A stretch of 64,000 nt of DNA from Niveispirillum sp. (lineage in GTDB: Bacteria; Pseudomonadota; Alphaproteobacteria; Azospirillales; Azospirillaceae): contig NZ_JAGOGJ010000003.1 of NCBI RefSeq assembly GCF_017996735.1, forward strand, positions 62,001-126,000. The letters are read 5' to 3'. Both the position numbers and the translations under genes were made by a program. Positions 1-9,621 of the stretch are shown here, piece by piece (the stretch's first letter is position 1; each line of letters begins with the position of its first letter). Below the pieces are notes generated by a model. The model worked only from the letters and a program-made list of their open reading frames with translations. It was not told where the DNA came from and did no database searches.

Positions 1-1299
1 GTGGCCGGCTGGTTCGAACTGCACAAGAAATACGGCAAGCTGCCCATGGAGAAGGTGCTGGCCCCGGCCATCGCCTATGCCAATGACGGCTTCCCCCTGT
101 CGCCCTTTATCGCCAAAGGCTGGGCCGCCAATTTCCGCCGCTTCGACCAGATGGGCGGGGTCATCGAGGAATTGGACAATGCCCGGAAGACCTATCTGAT
201 CGACGGTAAGGCACCCGTCGCGGGTCAGGTATTCCGTAATCCCGATCTGGCCAAGTCGCTTGCCATCGTCGCCAAGGGCGGGCACGACGCCTATTACAAG
301 GGGCCCATCGCCAAGACCATCGATGCCTATATGAAGCGCATCGGCGGCCCGCTGCGGTATGAGGATTTCGCGGATTTCAAGGCGCAGTGGGTGGAACCCA
401 TCTCCACCAATTATCGCGGCTACGACATCTGGCAGATCCCGCCCAACGGCCAGGGTCTGGCGACCTTGCAGATGCTGAACATCCTGGAAGGTTACGACCT
501 GAAGGCCATGGGCCATAACAGCGCCGATTTCATCCATGTCTCGGTGGAGGCCAAGAAGCTGGCCTTTGCCGACCGGTCCCGCTGGTACGCCGACCCCGAA
601 TTCGTGAAACTGCCCATCAGCACCCTGATTTCCAAGGAATACGCCGCCAAGCGCCGCGCCCAGATCGACATGAAGAAGGCGGGGGCACCGGAAACCGGCA
701 TCATGCCGGAAAGCCATGACACGATCTTCCTGTCCACCGCCGACAAGGATGGTCTGATGGTGGCGCTGATCCAGTCCAACTATCGCGGCATGGGGTCAGG
801 CCTGGTGCCCGACGGGCTGGGCTTCATGCTGCAGGACCGTGGCGAGCAATTCGCGCTGGACCCTTCGCATCCCAATGTCTATGCGCCCGGCAAGCGCCCC
901 TTCCACACCATCATCCCCGGTTTCGTGACCAAGGATAACCAGCCCTTTGCCGCCTATGGCGTGATGGGCGGGGGCATGCAGCCGCAAGGCCATACCCAGG
1001 TCCTGGTCAACATGATCGATTTCGGCATGAATGTGCAGGAAGCGGGCGACGCCGCCCGCTGGCAGCATGAAGGATCGCCCGAACCCACCGGCGAGGCCGG
1101 GGAAGGTATCGGGATCGTTTATGTCGAACAGGGCGTGTCCCCGGCCGTCATCGAAGAGTTGAAGAAGCGCGGCCACAAGGTGGAAGTGAAGCCGGGCCTG
1201 CATTATGGCAGCTATGAAGCCATCGTCCGCGACCATCCCAACGGCGTCTACCGCGCCGGCACGGAGATGCGGGTGGATGGCCACGCGGCCGGGTATTGA
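1..1299 (+). CDS. ggt: Gamma-glutamyltransferase, C-terminal part (cut by window edge)
   Basis: Gamma-glutamyltranspeptidase hydrolyses or transfers the gamma-glutamyl group of glutathione, normally in the periplasm. The 432 codons seen include the end of the large subunit and the whole small subunit. The autocleavage nucleophile is Thr241, in the context HDTIFLSTADKDG, which matches the TTHxSVVD segment of known enzymes. Downstream GMGSGLVPDGLGFMLQD and GVMGGGMQPQGH match the substrate loop and the conserved small-subunit glycines. Family members are about 530-580 residues, so roughly 100-150 residues with the signal peptide lie left of the window; the GTG at base 1 is probably internal. The gene converges with ilvD across a long inverted repeat. 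Family assignment is firm; the exact subfamily is not determined. Confidence 0.9.
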   Translation: MAGWFELHKKYGKLPMEKVLAPAIAYANDGFPLSPFIAKGWAANFRRFDQMGGVIEELDNARKTYLIDGKAPVAGQVFRNPDLAKSLAIVAKGGHDAYYKGPIAKTIDAYMKRIGGPLRYEDFADFKAQWVEPISTNYRGYDIWQIPPNGQGLATLQMLNILEGYDLKAMGHNSADFIHVSVEAKKLAFADRSRWYADPEFVKLPISTLISKEYAAKRRAQIDMKKAGAPETGIMPESHDTIFLSTADKDGLMVALIQSNYRGMGSGLVPDGLGFMLQDRGEQFALDPSHPNVYAPGKRPFHTIIPGFVTKDNQPFAAYGVMGGGMQPQGHTQVLVNMIDFGMNVQEAGDAARWQHEGSPEPTGEAGEGIGIVYVEQGVSPAVIEELKKRGHKVEVKPGLHYGSYEAIVRDHPNGVYRAGTEMRVDGHAAGY

Positions 1300-1312
1300 T
1301 CAACAGCGCCAA

Positions 1313-1347
1313 CCGGTCTGCCGAGGGTCGGACCCTCGGCAGACCGG
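1313..1347. terminator. Bidirectional terminator-like inverted repeat between ggt and ilvD
   Basis: A perfect 17-bp inverted repeat (1313-1329 pairs with 1331-1347) with a single unpaired central base. It fills the gap between two convergent genes. There is no U tract, so it may stop RNA polymerase weakly or protect 3' ends in both directions. Confidence 0.6.
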
Positions 1348-1354
1348 CATCAAG

Positions 1355-3214
1355 TTACCGGCGCCGCGTGAGCTGACCCACATCGCGCACCGCCCCCTTG
1401 GCGGCCGAGGTGGTCAGCGCGGCATAGGCCTTCAGCGCCTGCGACACCACACGTTCACGCGGGGCCAACGGCTGCCAGGCAGCCACGCCCTTGGCTTCTT
1501 CCGCCGCGCGGCGACGGGCCAGCTCCTCATCCGACACGGCCAGATGGATGCGGCGGTTGGGGATGTCGATCTCGATCCGGTCGCCTTCCTCCACCAGACC
1601 GATGGTGCCACCCTCGGCGGCTTCCGGGCTGGCATGGCCGATGGACAGGCCCGACGTGCCGCCGGAGAAGCGGCCATCGGTGATCAGGGCGCAGACCTTG
1701 CCCAGACCCTTCGATTTCAGATAGCTGGTCGGGTACAGCATTTCCTGCATGCCCGGCCCACCCTTCGGCCCCTCATAACGGATCAGGACCACGTCGCCGG
1801 CCTGGATGCGGTTGCCCAGGATGGCCGAAACAGCGGCATCCTGGCTTTCGAACACGCGGGCGGGACCGGCGAAGACCAGGGCGGAGGCATCGACGCCCGC
1901 CGTCTTCACGATGCAGCCTTCCTCCGCCAGATTGCCGAACAGCACGGCCAGACCGCCATCCTTGCTGAAGGCGTTCTCGACGGAGCGGATCACGCCCTTG
2001 GCGCGGTCCAGGTCCAGTTCCTGGTACCGGCTGGCCTGACTGAAGGCGACCGTGGTGCGCACGCCACCGGGGGCCGCCTTGAAGAAATGCGCAACCTCGG
2101 GATTGTTGGTCTGCGCCACGTCCCAACGGGCCAGCGCTTCGGCCAGACTGTCGGCATCGATGCGCTTCACATCGGTATGCAGCAGGCCGCCGCGCGCCAG
2201 TTCGCCCAGGATGGACATGATGCCGCCGGCCCGGTGCACATCCTCGATATGCACGTCGGCCACGGCGGGGGCCACCTTGCAGATATTGGGCACGCGGCGC
2301 GACAGGCGGTCGATATCCGCCATGGTGAAATTCACCTCACCCTCATGCGCGGCGGCCAGCAGGTGCAGGACCGTGTTGGTTGACCCGCCCATGGCGATGT
2401 CCAGCGCGATGGCATTTTCAAACGCCTCGAACGTGGCGATGGAGCGCGGCAGCACGCCGTCATCATCCTGTTCGTAATAGCGCTTGGCCAGACCGACGAT
2501 GCGGCGGCCGGCTTCCTCGAACAGGCGGCGGCGGTCGGCATGGGTGGCCAGCACCGTGCCATTGCCGGGCAGCGCCAGACCCAGCGCTTCCGTCAGGCAG
2601 TTCATGGAATTGGCCGTGAACATGCCGGAGCAGGAGCCGCAGGTCGGGCAGGCCGACCGTTCAATGACCTTCACCTCTTCATCACTATACTTGTCATCGG
2701 CGGCGGCGACCATGGCATCGATCAAGTCGATGGCAATCTCCTTGCCCTTCACCTGCGCCTTGCCAGCCTCCATCGGGCCGCCGGACACAAAGATCGTCGG
2801 GATGTTCAGGCGCAGGGCCGCCATCAGCATGCCCGGCGTGATCTTGTCGCAATTGGAAATACAGATCAGCGCGTCGGCACAATGGGCATTGACCATATAT
2901 TCCACCGCGTCGGCGATCACCTCACGCGAGGGCAGGGAATAGAGCATGCCGTCATGGCCCATGGCGATGCCGTCATCCACCGCGATGGTGTTGAATTCCT
3001 TGGCAACGCCACCCGCCGACTCCACTTCGCGCGCGACGAGCTGACCCAGATCCTTCAGATGCACATGGCCGGGCACGAACTGCGTGAAGGAATTGGCGAT
3101 GGCCACGATGGGCTTGCCGAAATCCTCGTCCTTCATGCCGGTGGCACGCCACAGGCCACGGGCGCCGGCCATGTTGCGGCCATGGGTGCTTTTGCGGGAA
3201 CGAAGCTGCGGCAC
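1355..3214 (-). CDS. ilvD: Dihydroxy-acid dehydratase IlvD
   Basis: Dehydrates 2,3-dihydroxy-isovalerate and 2,3-dihydroxy-3-methylvalerate to the keto acids that precede valine and isoleucine; a cytoplasmic Fe-S enzyme. The 619-residue length is normal. Iron-sulfur ligands are visible in NCDKITPG (Cys122) and [11 protein letters not shown] (Cys195), and the C-terminal half has [16 protein letters not shown]. The start is GTG, giving the N-terminus [20 protein letters not shown], the usual one for this family, with GGAAG about 10 bases upstream. It is a single-gene unit between an MFS gene upstream and the convergent ggt. No leucine/isoleucine-type attenuator was seen in the 129-bp leader region. 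Identification is secure. Confidence 0.97.
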   Translation of the reverse strand: MPQLRSRKSTHGRNMAGARGLWRATGMKDEDFGKPIVAIANSFTQFVPGHVHLKDLGQLVAREVESAGGVAKEFNTIAVDDGIAMGHDGMLYSLPSREVIADAVEYMVNAHCADALICISNCDKITPGMLMAALRLNIPTIFVSGGPMEAGKAQVKGKEIAIDLIDAMVAAADDKYSDEEVKVIERSACPTCGSCSGMFTANSMNCLTEALGLALPGNGTVLATHADRRRLFEEAGRRIVGLAKRYYEQDDDGVLPRSIATFEAFENAIALDIAMGGSTNTVLHLLAAAHEGEVNFTMADIDRLSRRVPNICKVAPAVADVHIEDVHRAGGIMSILGELARGGLLHTDVKRIDADSLAEALARWDVAQTNNPEVAHFFKAAPGGVRTTVAFSQASRYQELDLDRAKGVIRSVENAFSKDGGLAVLFGNLAEEGCIVKTAGVDASALVFAGPARVFESQDAAVSAILGNRIQAGDVVLIRYEGPKGGPGMQEMLYPTSYLKSKGLGKVCALITDGRFSGGTSGLSIGHASPEAAEGGTIGLVEEGDRIEIDIPNRRIHLAVSDEELARRRAAEEAKGVAAWQPLAPRERVVSQALKAYAALTTSAAKGAVRDVGQLTRRR

Positions 3215-3343
3215 TTGGGTCTTCCTTCAGGCTTGTTCGAAGATTTCAAAAAATGATCGCTGATGGACAGAATAATATGAATGCGGCCGCCAAACCGCAT
3301 CCAACATTCCTGCAACCCGTATATGCCCCCGTTGGGGAGCCGT

Positions 3344-4567
3344 TCAAGCCATCACGGCGGCCAGACTGCCCGCCGCACGGCGCCGCACCAGCCGTTCGGT
3401 GAATTCCGACAAGCCGATCAGCAGCACCATGCCCAGCACCAGCCAGACGGGCAGAACCGACAGTCCCAGATGCTGTGCCAGCCAGCCCAGCGCCCCCGGC
3501 ACGATGGTGGCACCCGCGCCCGCCGCCGTCATCTGGAACCCCACCGCATGCGGGGCGATGGCATCACCCACGCGCAGGGGCGTCAGGGAGACCAGGGTGG
3601 GAAAGGTGGGGGCAAGGCCGAAACCCAGGCCCAGCGCGGCCGCCATGCCGACGGCGGGCGTGGGGAACCAGGCGAAAAGCAGGGCAGAGACCATCGCGAT
3701 GGCCAGCCCGACACGCAGGGCGTTCAGCGGCCGCACCCGCGCCGTGACCTGCCCGAAGACCAGCCGCCCGAAGGTCAGCGCGCCCCAGTACAGGCCCGCG
3801 ACGGTGCCGGCCGTACCGACATCAATGCCGTGCATTCGCGTCAGCAGCGTGAACAGCCACTGACCCGCCGCCATCTCCACCCCGCAATAGACCATGAACA
3901 GACCAGCGTTCAGCCACAGCACCGGGTGGCGCAAGGCATGGGCGACGGGGGCAACGGCAGTTGCCGTACCGCTGCCCTGGCCCCCGCTTTCCCTTGCTTC
4001 CTCCCACCGGCGCATGGTGATCAGGAACATCACCCCCATGCCCGCCAGGATCAGGGCGATCAGGGCATAACCCCAGCGCCAGCCAGCACCCGTGGTAATG
4101 GCGGCCGTCATCAAAAGCGGCCCGGCGGTGGCCCCCAGGCCCCAGGACCCGTGCAGCCAGTTCATGACGCGGGGGGAAAAGCGCCGGGCGCCATAAAGAT
4201 TGATGCCCGTATCGATGGCCCCGCTGGCCAGCCCGCCCAGGATGGCGGCGGGGATCAACAGATAGAAGGACGGGGTCAGCGCATAGGTCAGCAGGGCAAC
4301 AACCATGGCCGCACTGCTGACCGTCAGGACCAGCCCCAGACCGGTGCGGCGCACGATGCTGCCGCCCGCCAGACCGGAGAACAGGTAACCGCCCGTGCCA
4401 CAGATCAGCAGGATACCCAGATTGCCTAGCGGCCGATCAAAGGTTTCCCGGATGAAAGGCCATGTCACGCCGGGCAACCCGTCGGGCAGGCCCAGGCTGA
4501 TGAAGGCCAGGAACGCCATGGCGATCAGGGCAGCCGGCAAACTGGAACGGGGGCGGGAAGAGGTCAT
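3344..4567 (-). CDS. Major facilitator superfamily transporter (fucose-permease-like)
   Basis: A 407-residue integral membrane protein with about twelve hydrophobic helices and a short hydrophilic middle loop around residues 190-205, the two-times-six layout of MFS carriers. The first helix segment, FISLGLPDGLPGVTWP, and LHGSWGLGATAGP in helix 5 resemble the sugar/fucose permease-like branch. The substrate cannot be read from sequence. ATG start at 4567. It is read in the same direction as ilvD and 129 bp upstream of it, so they may or may not be cotranscribed. The 214-bp gap to xth on the other side holds the divergent start regions and short GC-rich hairpins (for example around 4646-4666). 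Confidence 0.82.
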   Translation of the reverse strand: MTSSRPRSSLPAALIAMAFLAFISLGLPDGLPGVTWPFIRETFDRPLGNLGILLICGTGGYLFSGLAGGSIVRRTGLGLVLTVSSAAMVVALLTYALTPSFYLLIPAAILGGLASGAIDTGINLYGARRFSPRVMNWLHGSWGLGATAGPLLMTAAITTGAGWRWGYALIALILAGMGVMFLITMRRWEEARESGGQGSGTATAVAPVAHALRHPVLWLNAGLFMVYCGVEMAAGQWLFTLLTRMHGIDVGTAGTVAGLYWGALTFGRLVFGQVTARVRPLNALRVGLAIAMVSALLFAWFPTPAVGMAAALGLGFGLAPTFPTLVSLTPLRVGDAIAPHAVGFQMTAAGAGATIVPGALGWLAQHLGLSVLPVWLVLGMVLLIGLSEFTERLVRRRAAGSLAAVMA

Positions 4568-4781
4568 GATCCGCGGGGCAGGGGGCGATGCCGGCCATGT
4601 GCTCTATCAGGCCGAAACCGGCCGAAAGCCGGTGGCGAAATCGATATCATGCCAGCAAAGCCCCCGACAAGCGGGGGTGCCGGAATGGCAGAACCCCGCC
4701 ACCCCATCGCCAGCCTGGACAGGAACGCCCCTCCCGCCTAATCCTGTCGGCTTCCCAAGACCAGCGCCTGAGGCCCTTCCC

Positions 4782-5576
4782 GTGCGTATCGCCACCTGGA
4801 ACATCAACTCCGTCCGCCTGCGCATCGATATCGTGGGCAAGCTGCTGGATGAACAGCAGCCCGACATCCTGTGCCTGCAGGAAACCAAGGTGGTGGACGA
4901 CGCCTTTCCGCGCGCAGAGTTCAAGGCACGCGGGTATGAGCATATCCATATCCACGGGATGAAGAGCTATAACGGCGTTGCCATCCTGTCGCGCATCCCC
5001 TTCACCTCCCGCGATATCCGCCATTCCTGCGGCAAGGAAGATTGCCGCCACGTTCTGGCCACGCTGGAGAACGGGGTGGAAATCCACAATCTCTACATCC
5101 CCGCCGGCGGCGACATCCCCGACCCAACGCTGAACGACAAATTCGCCCACAAGCTTCAGTTTCTGGACGAGATGCAGGCCTGGTTCCAGGAAAAGCGGTC
5201 GGCCAGCCAGCCCATGATCCTGGTGGGCGATCTGAACATCGCGCCGCTGGAACATGATGTCTGGTCGCACAAACAGTTGCTGGACGTCGTCTCCCACACG
5301 CCGATCGAGGTGGAGAAGCTGACGGCGCTGCAGAACAGCCTGAACTGGGTCGATGCGGTCCGCCATTTTGTGCCGGCCGACCAGAAGCTCTATAGCTGGT
5401 GGTCCTATCGCGCCGCCGACTGGAACCTGTCGAACAAGGGCCGCCGCCTGGACCATATCTGGGTCACCCCGCCGCTGGCTGCCGGCCTGAAGGGCCAGAC
5501 CATCCTGCGCGAGGCGCGGGGATGGGAGCCCAAGCCCAGCGACCATGTGCCGGTGATCGTCGATCTGGCGCTCTGA
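4782..5576 (+). CDS. xth: Exodeoxyribonuclease III
   Basis: Apurinic/apyrimidinic endonuclease and 3'-5' exonuclease of base excision repair, of the Mg-dependent exonuclease III family. The start chosen is GTG at 4782, giving MRIATWNINSVRLRI, the standard N-terminus; TGAGG lies 8 bases upstream. An in-frame extension to 4395 would add about 130 residues antisense to the MFS gene and is rejected. Catalytic motifs: LCLQETKV (metal-binding Glu), VGDLNIAP (Asp/Asn), RRLDHIWVTP and a final PSDHVPVI with the active-site His. Length 264 residues is typical. It converges with the histidine kinase gene, 10 bp apart. Confidence 0.95.
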   Translation: MRIATWNINSVRLRIDIVGKLLDEQQPDILCLQETKVVDDAFPRAEFKARGYEHIHIHGMKSYNGVAILSRIPFTSRDIRHSCGKEDCRHVLATLENGVEIHNLYIPAGGDIPDPTLNDKFAHKLQFLDEMQAWFQEKRSASQPMILVGDLNIAPLEHDVWSHKQLLDVVSHTPIEVEKLTALQNSLNWVDAVRHFVPADQKLYSWWSYRAADWNLSNKGRRLDHIWVTPPLAAGLKGQTILREARGWEPKPSDHVPVIVDLAL

Positions 5577-5586
5577 CCGCCCCTGC

Positions 5587-7311
5587 TCACACATGCAGGC
5601 GTGTGGGCAACCTTATGCTGATGCTGGTACCCTTGCCTGGCTCGCTGTCGATGGACAGCGAGCCGCCATGCAGTTCCACCAGTGACTTCGCCACGGGCAG
5701 GCCCAGGCCGGTCCCTTCACCCGTGCGGGTCAGATGGCTATGCACCTGCCGGAACGGTTCCAGGGCCAGGGCCACCTCCGTCCGGGTCATGCCACAGCCC
5801 GTATCGGCCACCCGCAGCACCATGAAATCGTCGGGCCAGAGGGGATCGCGTTCCACCGATACCGTGATGGAGCCGCCGGCCGGCGTATATTTCACGGCAT
5901 TGTTGATCAGGTTCAACAGCACCTGACGAAGCTTCATCGGATCGGCCCGCAGATGCGATGCCGTTTCCCCCGTCGGGGCCACATGCAGGTCGACGGATGC
6001 CGCCTGTACCCGATCGCGCATCAGGCGCACGCATTCGCCCGCCAGGGCCGGCAGGTCCACCGGTTCCAGCCGCAGATCCATCTTGCCGGCTTCGATCTTC
6101 GACAGGTCCAGGATGTCGTTGATCAGCGCCAGCAGGTGCAGGCCGGAATTGCGGATATCCTCGGCATATTCGACATATTTGGGATTGCCCATGGCGCCGT
6201 GGATACGGTGCACCATCACCTCGGCAAAGCCGATGATGGCGTTCAGCGGCGTGCGCAGTTCATGGCTGGCCACGGCCAGGAATTGCGACTTGGCGGCGGT
6301 GGCCTGTTCGGCTTCGGCGCGGGCCAGCCGGGCCGCCGTCTCGCTGGCTTCCAGCTTGGCGACATAACGGCGGACCAGCACGACCAGGGCCAGCACCAGC
6401 AGGGTGCCGAACACGCCCTGCAAAAGCATCTGATTGCGGAACTGGCGATAGGGCTGCAGCACATGATCCATGTCCTGACCCACCGACACCAGCAGCCGCG
6501 TGCCGGGCAGCAATTCGTAACTGGCGATGCGGTCTTCCCCGTCGATGGGGCTGACGGCGCGGATGATGCCGTGGCCATCCCCTTCACGCGCCGCCCCGAT
6601 ATCGGGCAGATCGGGATAGGACTGGCCGACAATGCCGGGCGCGGACGCACCGCGGGCATAGACGGTGCCGTCCAGGTCCATCAGGGTGGCGATGGCGCCC
6701 AGGTCAAGATCGACCGCGCTGAAGAAGCCCGCGAAATATTCCGACAGCACGTCACCCACGACCACCGCGATCAGGCTGCCGTCGGGTGCCTCCACCCGCA
6801 CCCAGAAGGGGATGGAGGACATCAGCGGTGTGCGGCCGATGATGGGCTTGCCGAAACCCAGGCGGGGTGATCCCGGCTCCGTCGCCTGACGGAAATAGTC
6901 GCTGTCGGACATGTCCAGGCCCACGGCCCCGGGCCGGGTCGCATCGACAACGGTGCCATGCGCATCCATGATGCCCAGGAATTTCGACACGCGGTCCAGG
7001 CCCGCGACGCGCCGGCGCATCACCTCCAGATCGGCGGGATATCCCGCCTCCACCCGGTCGGACACTTCCTGAAGAAGCTGCTGCACCTGGCTGACGGTAC
7101 GGCTGACATGCTGGCCGAAGGCACGGGTCAGGTTGGCCGTGTCGCGTTCGGCGTCGGCCAGGGCGTCGATATAGGACGTATGGATCTGCCAGCCGACAAG
7201 CAGCCACAACCCGCCCAGCACCATGGCCGACAGCAGGTTGATGCCGGTGCGGCCCAGCAGCGTGGGCGACCGGCCGGAGCGATCGCCCTTGTCTCGGGTC
7301 TTCTGTCCCAT
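5587..7311 (-). CDS. Membrane sensor histidine kinase with periplasmic Cache-like domain
   Basis: A 574-residue hybrid-free sensor kinase. One transmembrane helix lies near residues 25-45 and another near 295-315. Between them is a roughly 250-residue periplasmic region that looks like a double Cache/PAS-like sensor (DLDLGAIATLMDLDGTVYARG). Cytoplasmic HisKA contains VASHELRTPLNAIIGF with the phosphorylatable His350. HATPase_c follows, with N-box NLINNAVKYTP and G-boxes VADTGCGM and GEGTGLGLPVAKSLVELHGG. No receiver domain and no adjacent response regulator are present, so its partner is encoded elsewhere. The ligand is unknown. It is convergent with xth and is followed upstream by a hydrolase gene in the same direction. 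Confidence 0.88.
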   Translation of the reverse strand: MGQKTRDKGDRSGRSPTLLGRTGINLLSAMVLGGLWLLVGWQIHTSYIDALADAERDTANLTRAFGQHVSRTVSQVQQLLQEVSDRVEAGYPADLEVMRRRVAGLDRVSKFLGIMDAHGTVVDATRPGAVGLDMSDSDYFRQATEPGSPRLGFGKPIIGRTPLMSSIPFWVRVEAPDGSLIAVVVGDVLSEYFAGFFSAVDLDLGAIATLMDLDGTVYARGASAPGIVGQSYPDLPDIGAAREGDGHGIIRAVSPIDGEDRIASYELLPGTRLLVSVGQDMDHVLQPYRQFRNQMLLQGVFGTLLVLALVVLVRRYVAKLEASETAARLARAEAEQATAAKSQFLAVASHELRTPLNAIIGFAEVMVHRIHGAMGNPKYVEYAEDIRNSGLHLLALINDILDLSKIEAGKMDLRLEPVDLPALAGECVRLMRDRVQAASVDLHVAPTGETASHLRADPMKLRQVLLNLINNAVKYTPAGGSITVSVERDPLWPDDFMVLRVADTGCGMTRTEVALALEPFRQVHSHLTRTGEGTGLGLPVAKSLVELHGGSLSIDSEPGKGTSISIRLPTRLHV

Positions 7312-7344
7312 CGACGGCTTCTATAACACACGCATGGGGCGGCG

Positions 7345-8121
7345 TCACGCCACCGCCAGTTCACCCACCAGACGCAGCATCAGCGCCAGATCGGCATCCC
7401 GCGACAGGCGGTGGTCCCCATCCTTGACCAGGGTCACGCGCACATCGTCGCTTTCCAATGCGGCGGCCAGATCCAGGCTGGTCTGCCAGGGGATGTCCGG
7501 ATCGCGCTGTCCATGCAGCAGACGGACCGGGCAGGATATGGGGATCGGCCCGCCCGTGGTCAGCAACAGATGGTCCCGCGCCTCCTCCAGCAGGTGGCGG
7601 GTGATGGGATAGCCGGCAGGATCATAGGCCGACGGCGCGATGAACTGCCCGTCGCTTTCCAGCGCCCGCCATTCCGCCAGCCCCAGCCTTGGCCGGATCA
7701 TACGTTCGGTGAAGTCCGGGGCCGGGGCGATGCCGAACAGCCCCGCCACCCGGTCCGGCCGGGCCAGCGCCAGCAGCAGCGCGATCCAGCCCCCCATGGA
7801 GGACCCTACCAGGATTTGCGGCCCCTGCGTCACCTGATCCAGCACGGCCAGCGCATCGTCGCGCCAGCGGCCGATCGACCCCTCCACCCAGTTACCGCCA
7901 CTGGCCCCATGGGCGTGATAATCGAAGCGTACGAAGGAACGGCCCCGTTCGCGTGCCCAGCGTTCCAGTGCCACGGCCTTGCCGCCACCCATGTCCGACC
8001 GGAACCCTGTCAGGAAGACCAGCCCCGGCCCCAAACCTGGGCTGCGGCGATAGGCTATGGCGGTTCCGGCCCGATCCAGGCTATGTATCGGCACTTCGCC
8101 GTCCATGGCTTTCCCGTTCAT
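7345..8121 (-). CDS. Alpha/beta hydrolase
   Basis: A 258-residue serine hydrolase of the alpha/beta fold. The nucleophile elbow is VGSSMGGWIAL (GxSxG); the acid is probably in LLHGQRDPDIPW and the His in VKDGDHRLSRD. The sequence resembles the ABHD10/BEM46-like esterases and thioesterases, but the substrate cannot be told. ATG start at 8121 with AGGA about 10 bases upstream. It is divergent from the glycosyltransferase gene, with only 17 bp between the two start codons, so their promoters must overlap the neighbouring coding regions. It lies 33 bp upstream of the sensor kinase gene and could be cotranscribed with it. Confidence 0.8.
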   Translation of the reverse strand: MNGKAMDGEVPIHSLDRAGTAIAYRRSPGLGPGLVFLTGFRSDMGGGKAVALERWARERGRSFVRFDYHAHGASGGNWVEGSIGRWRDDALAVLDQVTQGPQILVGSSMGGWIALLLALARPDRVAGLFGIAPAPDFTERMIRPRLGLAEWRALESDGQFIAPSAYDPAGYPITRHLLEEARDHLLLTTGGPIPISCPVRLLHGQRDPDIPWQTSLDLAAALESDDVRVTLVKDGDHRLSRDADLALMLRLVGELAVA

Positions 8122-8138
8122 TGCCCGAATTCCTGCCC

Positions 8139-9353
8139 ATGCCGCCCCAAGATGACGCCGGCACCCTAGCCGGCGATGTGCCGCCGGACAATCCCGGCCT
8201 TGATGCCACCAGCCTGTTCGGCGGCGGCAAGCCCGTCATCCTGCAGGTGATCCCCACCCTGGTCACAGGCGGGGCGGAACGCGGCTGCATCGACATGGCC
8301 GCCGCCATCCAGCGGGCCGGTGGTACCGCCATCGTCGTGTCGGCCGGCGGCCCCATGGCCCGTGAGCTGGACCGGTATGGCGCCAAACATATTCAGTTGC
8401 CGGTACAGTCCAAGAACCCGCTGACCATGCGCCGCAACGCGGGCAGGTTGGCGGATCTGATCCGGCAGCACGGGGTGGACCTGATCCATGCACGGTCGCG
8501 CGCCCCGGCCTGGAGCGCCTATTGGGCATCGAAGCGGACGGGCATCCCGTTCGTCACCACCTTCCACGCGCCCTATAATTTCAAGGGCCGGGTAAAGAAA
8601 TGGTACAACAGCGTCATGGCCAAGGCCGACCGCATCATCGCCGTGTCGGGCTTTGTCTATGACCATGTGGCCACCGAATACGGGGTGGGGGCCGACCGCC
8701 TGCGCCTGATCCATCGCGGTGTCGATGTCGATATCATGTCGCCCGACAAGGTGACCCAGGCCCGCATGGCCCAGCTTATCCAGCAATGGCGCCTGCCGGA
8801 GGATCAGCGCATCGTGCTGCTGCCCGGCCGGCTGACCCGCTGGAAGGGGCAGGGGGTGCTGATCGATGCCATCGCGAAGCTGGGCCGCAGCGATGTGCGC
8901 GCCGTCCTGGTGGGCGACGACCAGGGCCGCGACCATTACCGCCAGGAACTGGAAGATCATATCCGCCGCCTGAACCTGGGCGGACAGGTCACCATCGCCG
9001 GCCACTGCAACGACATGGCGGCGGCCTATATGCTGTCCGACGTGGTGGTGAATGCGTCGGTCGAGCCGGAGGCGTTCGGTCGGGTCATTGCCGAAGCCCA
9101 GTCCATGGGCCGGCCGGTGATCGTGTCCAACCTGGGCGCCGTGAAGGAAACCGTGATCAACGGCGAAACCGGCTTGGTGGTGCCACCGGGCGACCCCGAC
9201 GCGCTGGCCGGCGCCATCCGCGCCGCCCTGGACCTGGACCCGCTGCAGCGCCAGGCCGTGGGTCTGGACGGCATGCGCCATGTACGCACCAACTTCACCA
9301 AGGCCGGCATGTGCGCGGCGACGCTGGCGGTTTATGCGGAGCTGTTGGGGTAG
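8139..9353 (+). CDS. Glycosyltransferase family 4 protein
   Basis: A 404-residue GT-B fold retaining glycosyltransferase. The N-terminal acceptor domain begins at about residue 27 with ILQVIPTLVTGGAERG. The C-terminal nucleotide-sugar domain has GRLTRWKGQGVLIDAI and the donor-binding EPEAFGRVIAEAQSMGRPV segment (the EX7E motif of family GT4). It probably transfers a sugar to lipopolysaccharide or an exopolysaccharide; donor and acceptor are unknown. The start at 8139 is chosen because a longer in-frame reading would run antisense through the divergent hydrolase; no clear ribosome site is visible. It is convergent with the toxin-antitoxin pair, 10 bp apart. Confidence 0.87.
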   Translation: MPPQDDAGTLAGDVPPDNPGLDATSLFGGGKPVILQVIPTLVTGGAERGCIDMAAAIQRAGGTAIVVSAGGPMARELDRYGAKHIQLPVQSKNPLTMRRNAGRLADLIRQHGVDLIHARSRAPAWSAYWASKRTGIPFVTTFHAPYNFKGRVKKWYNSVMAKADRIIAVSGFVYDHVATEYGVGADRLRLIHRGVDVDIMSPDKVTQARMAQLIQQWRLPEDQRIVLLPGRLTRWKGQGVLIDAIAKLGRSDVRAVLVGDDQGRDHYRQELEDHIRRLNLGGQVTIAGHCNDMAAAYMLSDVVVNASVEPEAFGRVIAEAQSMGRPVIVSNLGAVKETVINGETGLVVPPGDPDALAGAIRAALDLDPLQRQAVGLDGMRHVRTNFTKAGMCAATLAVYAELLG

Positions 9354-9363
9354 GGTTACCCGA

Positions 9364-9621
9364 TTACAACCCTTCCGGCACTTCGTCGCCGGGCTGCGGC
9401 GGTTGGCCGCCCCGGCGGGTCAACAGGGCGCGAAAGGCATCCCGGTCACCCTTGCCGCGCCGTTCGGTGAAGAAAGTCGCCGTGCGCATGACCGCCAGTT
9501 TCTCGGCCACGGCGGTGGCCACAAACTGATTCAGGCTTGTTCCATCCTCGGCCGCCACCCGTTCGGCCTCCGCCTTTACCGACGCCGGCAGACGCAATGG
9601 ATATGTGGACATCCTGCTCAT
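9364..9621 (-). CDS. Ribbon-helix-helix antitoxin-like protein
   Basis: An 85-residue protein whose first 50 residues (STYPLRLPASVKAEAERVAA then GTSLNQFVATAVAEKL) have the beta-strand/helix/helix pattern of Arc/HicB-type DNA-binding antitoxins. The C-terminal tail is charged and proline-rich, as expected for a segment that wraps a toxin. Its ATG overlaps the stop of the upstream PIN gene by 4 bases (ATGA), so the two are translationally coupled. The inferred role is neutralising the PIN nuclease and repressing the operon. The start could instead be the Met three codons in. Confidence 0.75.
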   Translation of the reverse strand: MSRMSTYPLRLPASVKAEAERVAAEDGTSLNQFVATAVAEKLAVMRTATFFTERRGKGDRDAFRALLTRRGGQPPQPGDEVPEGL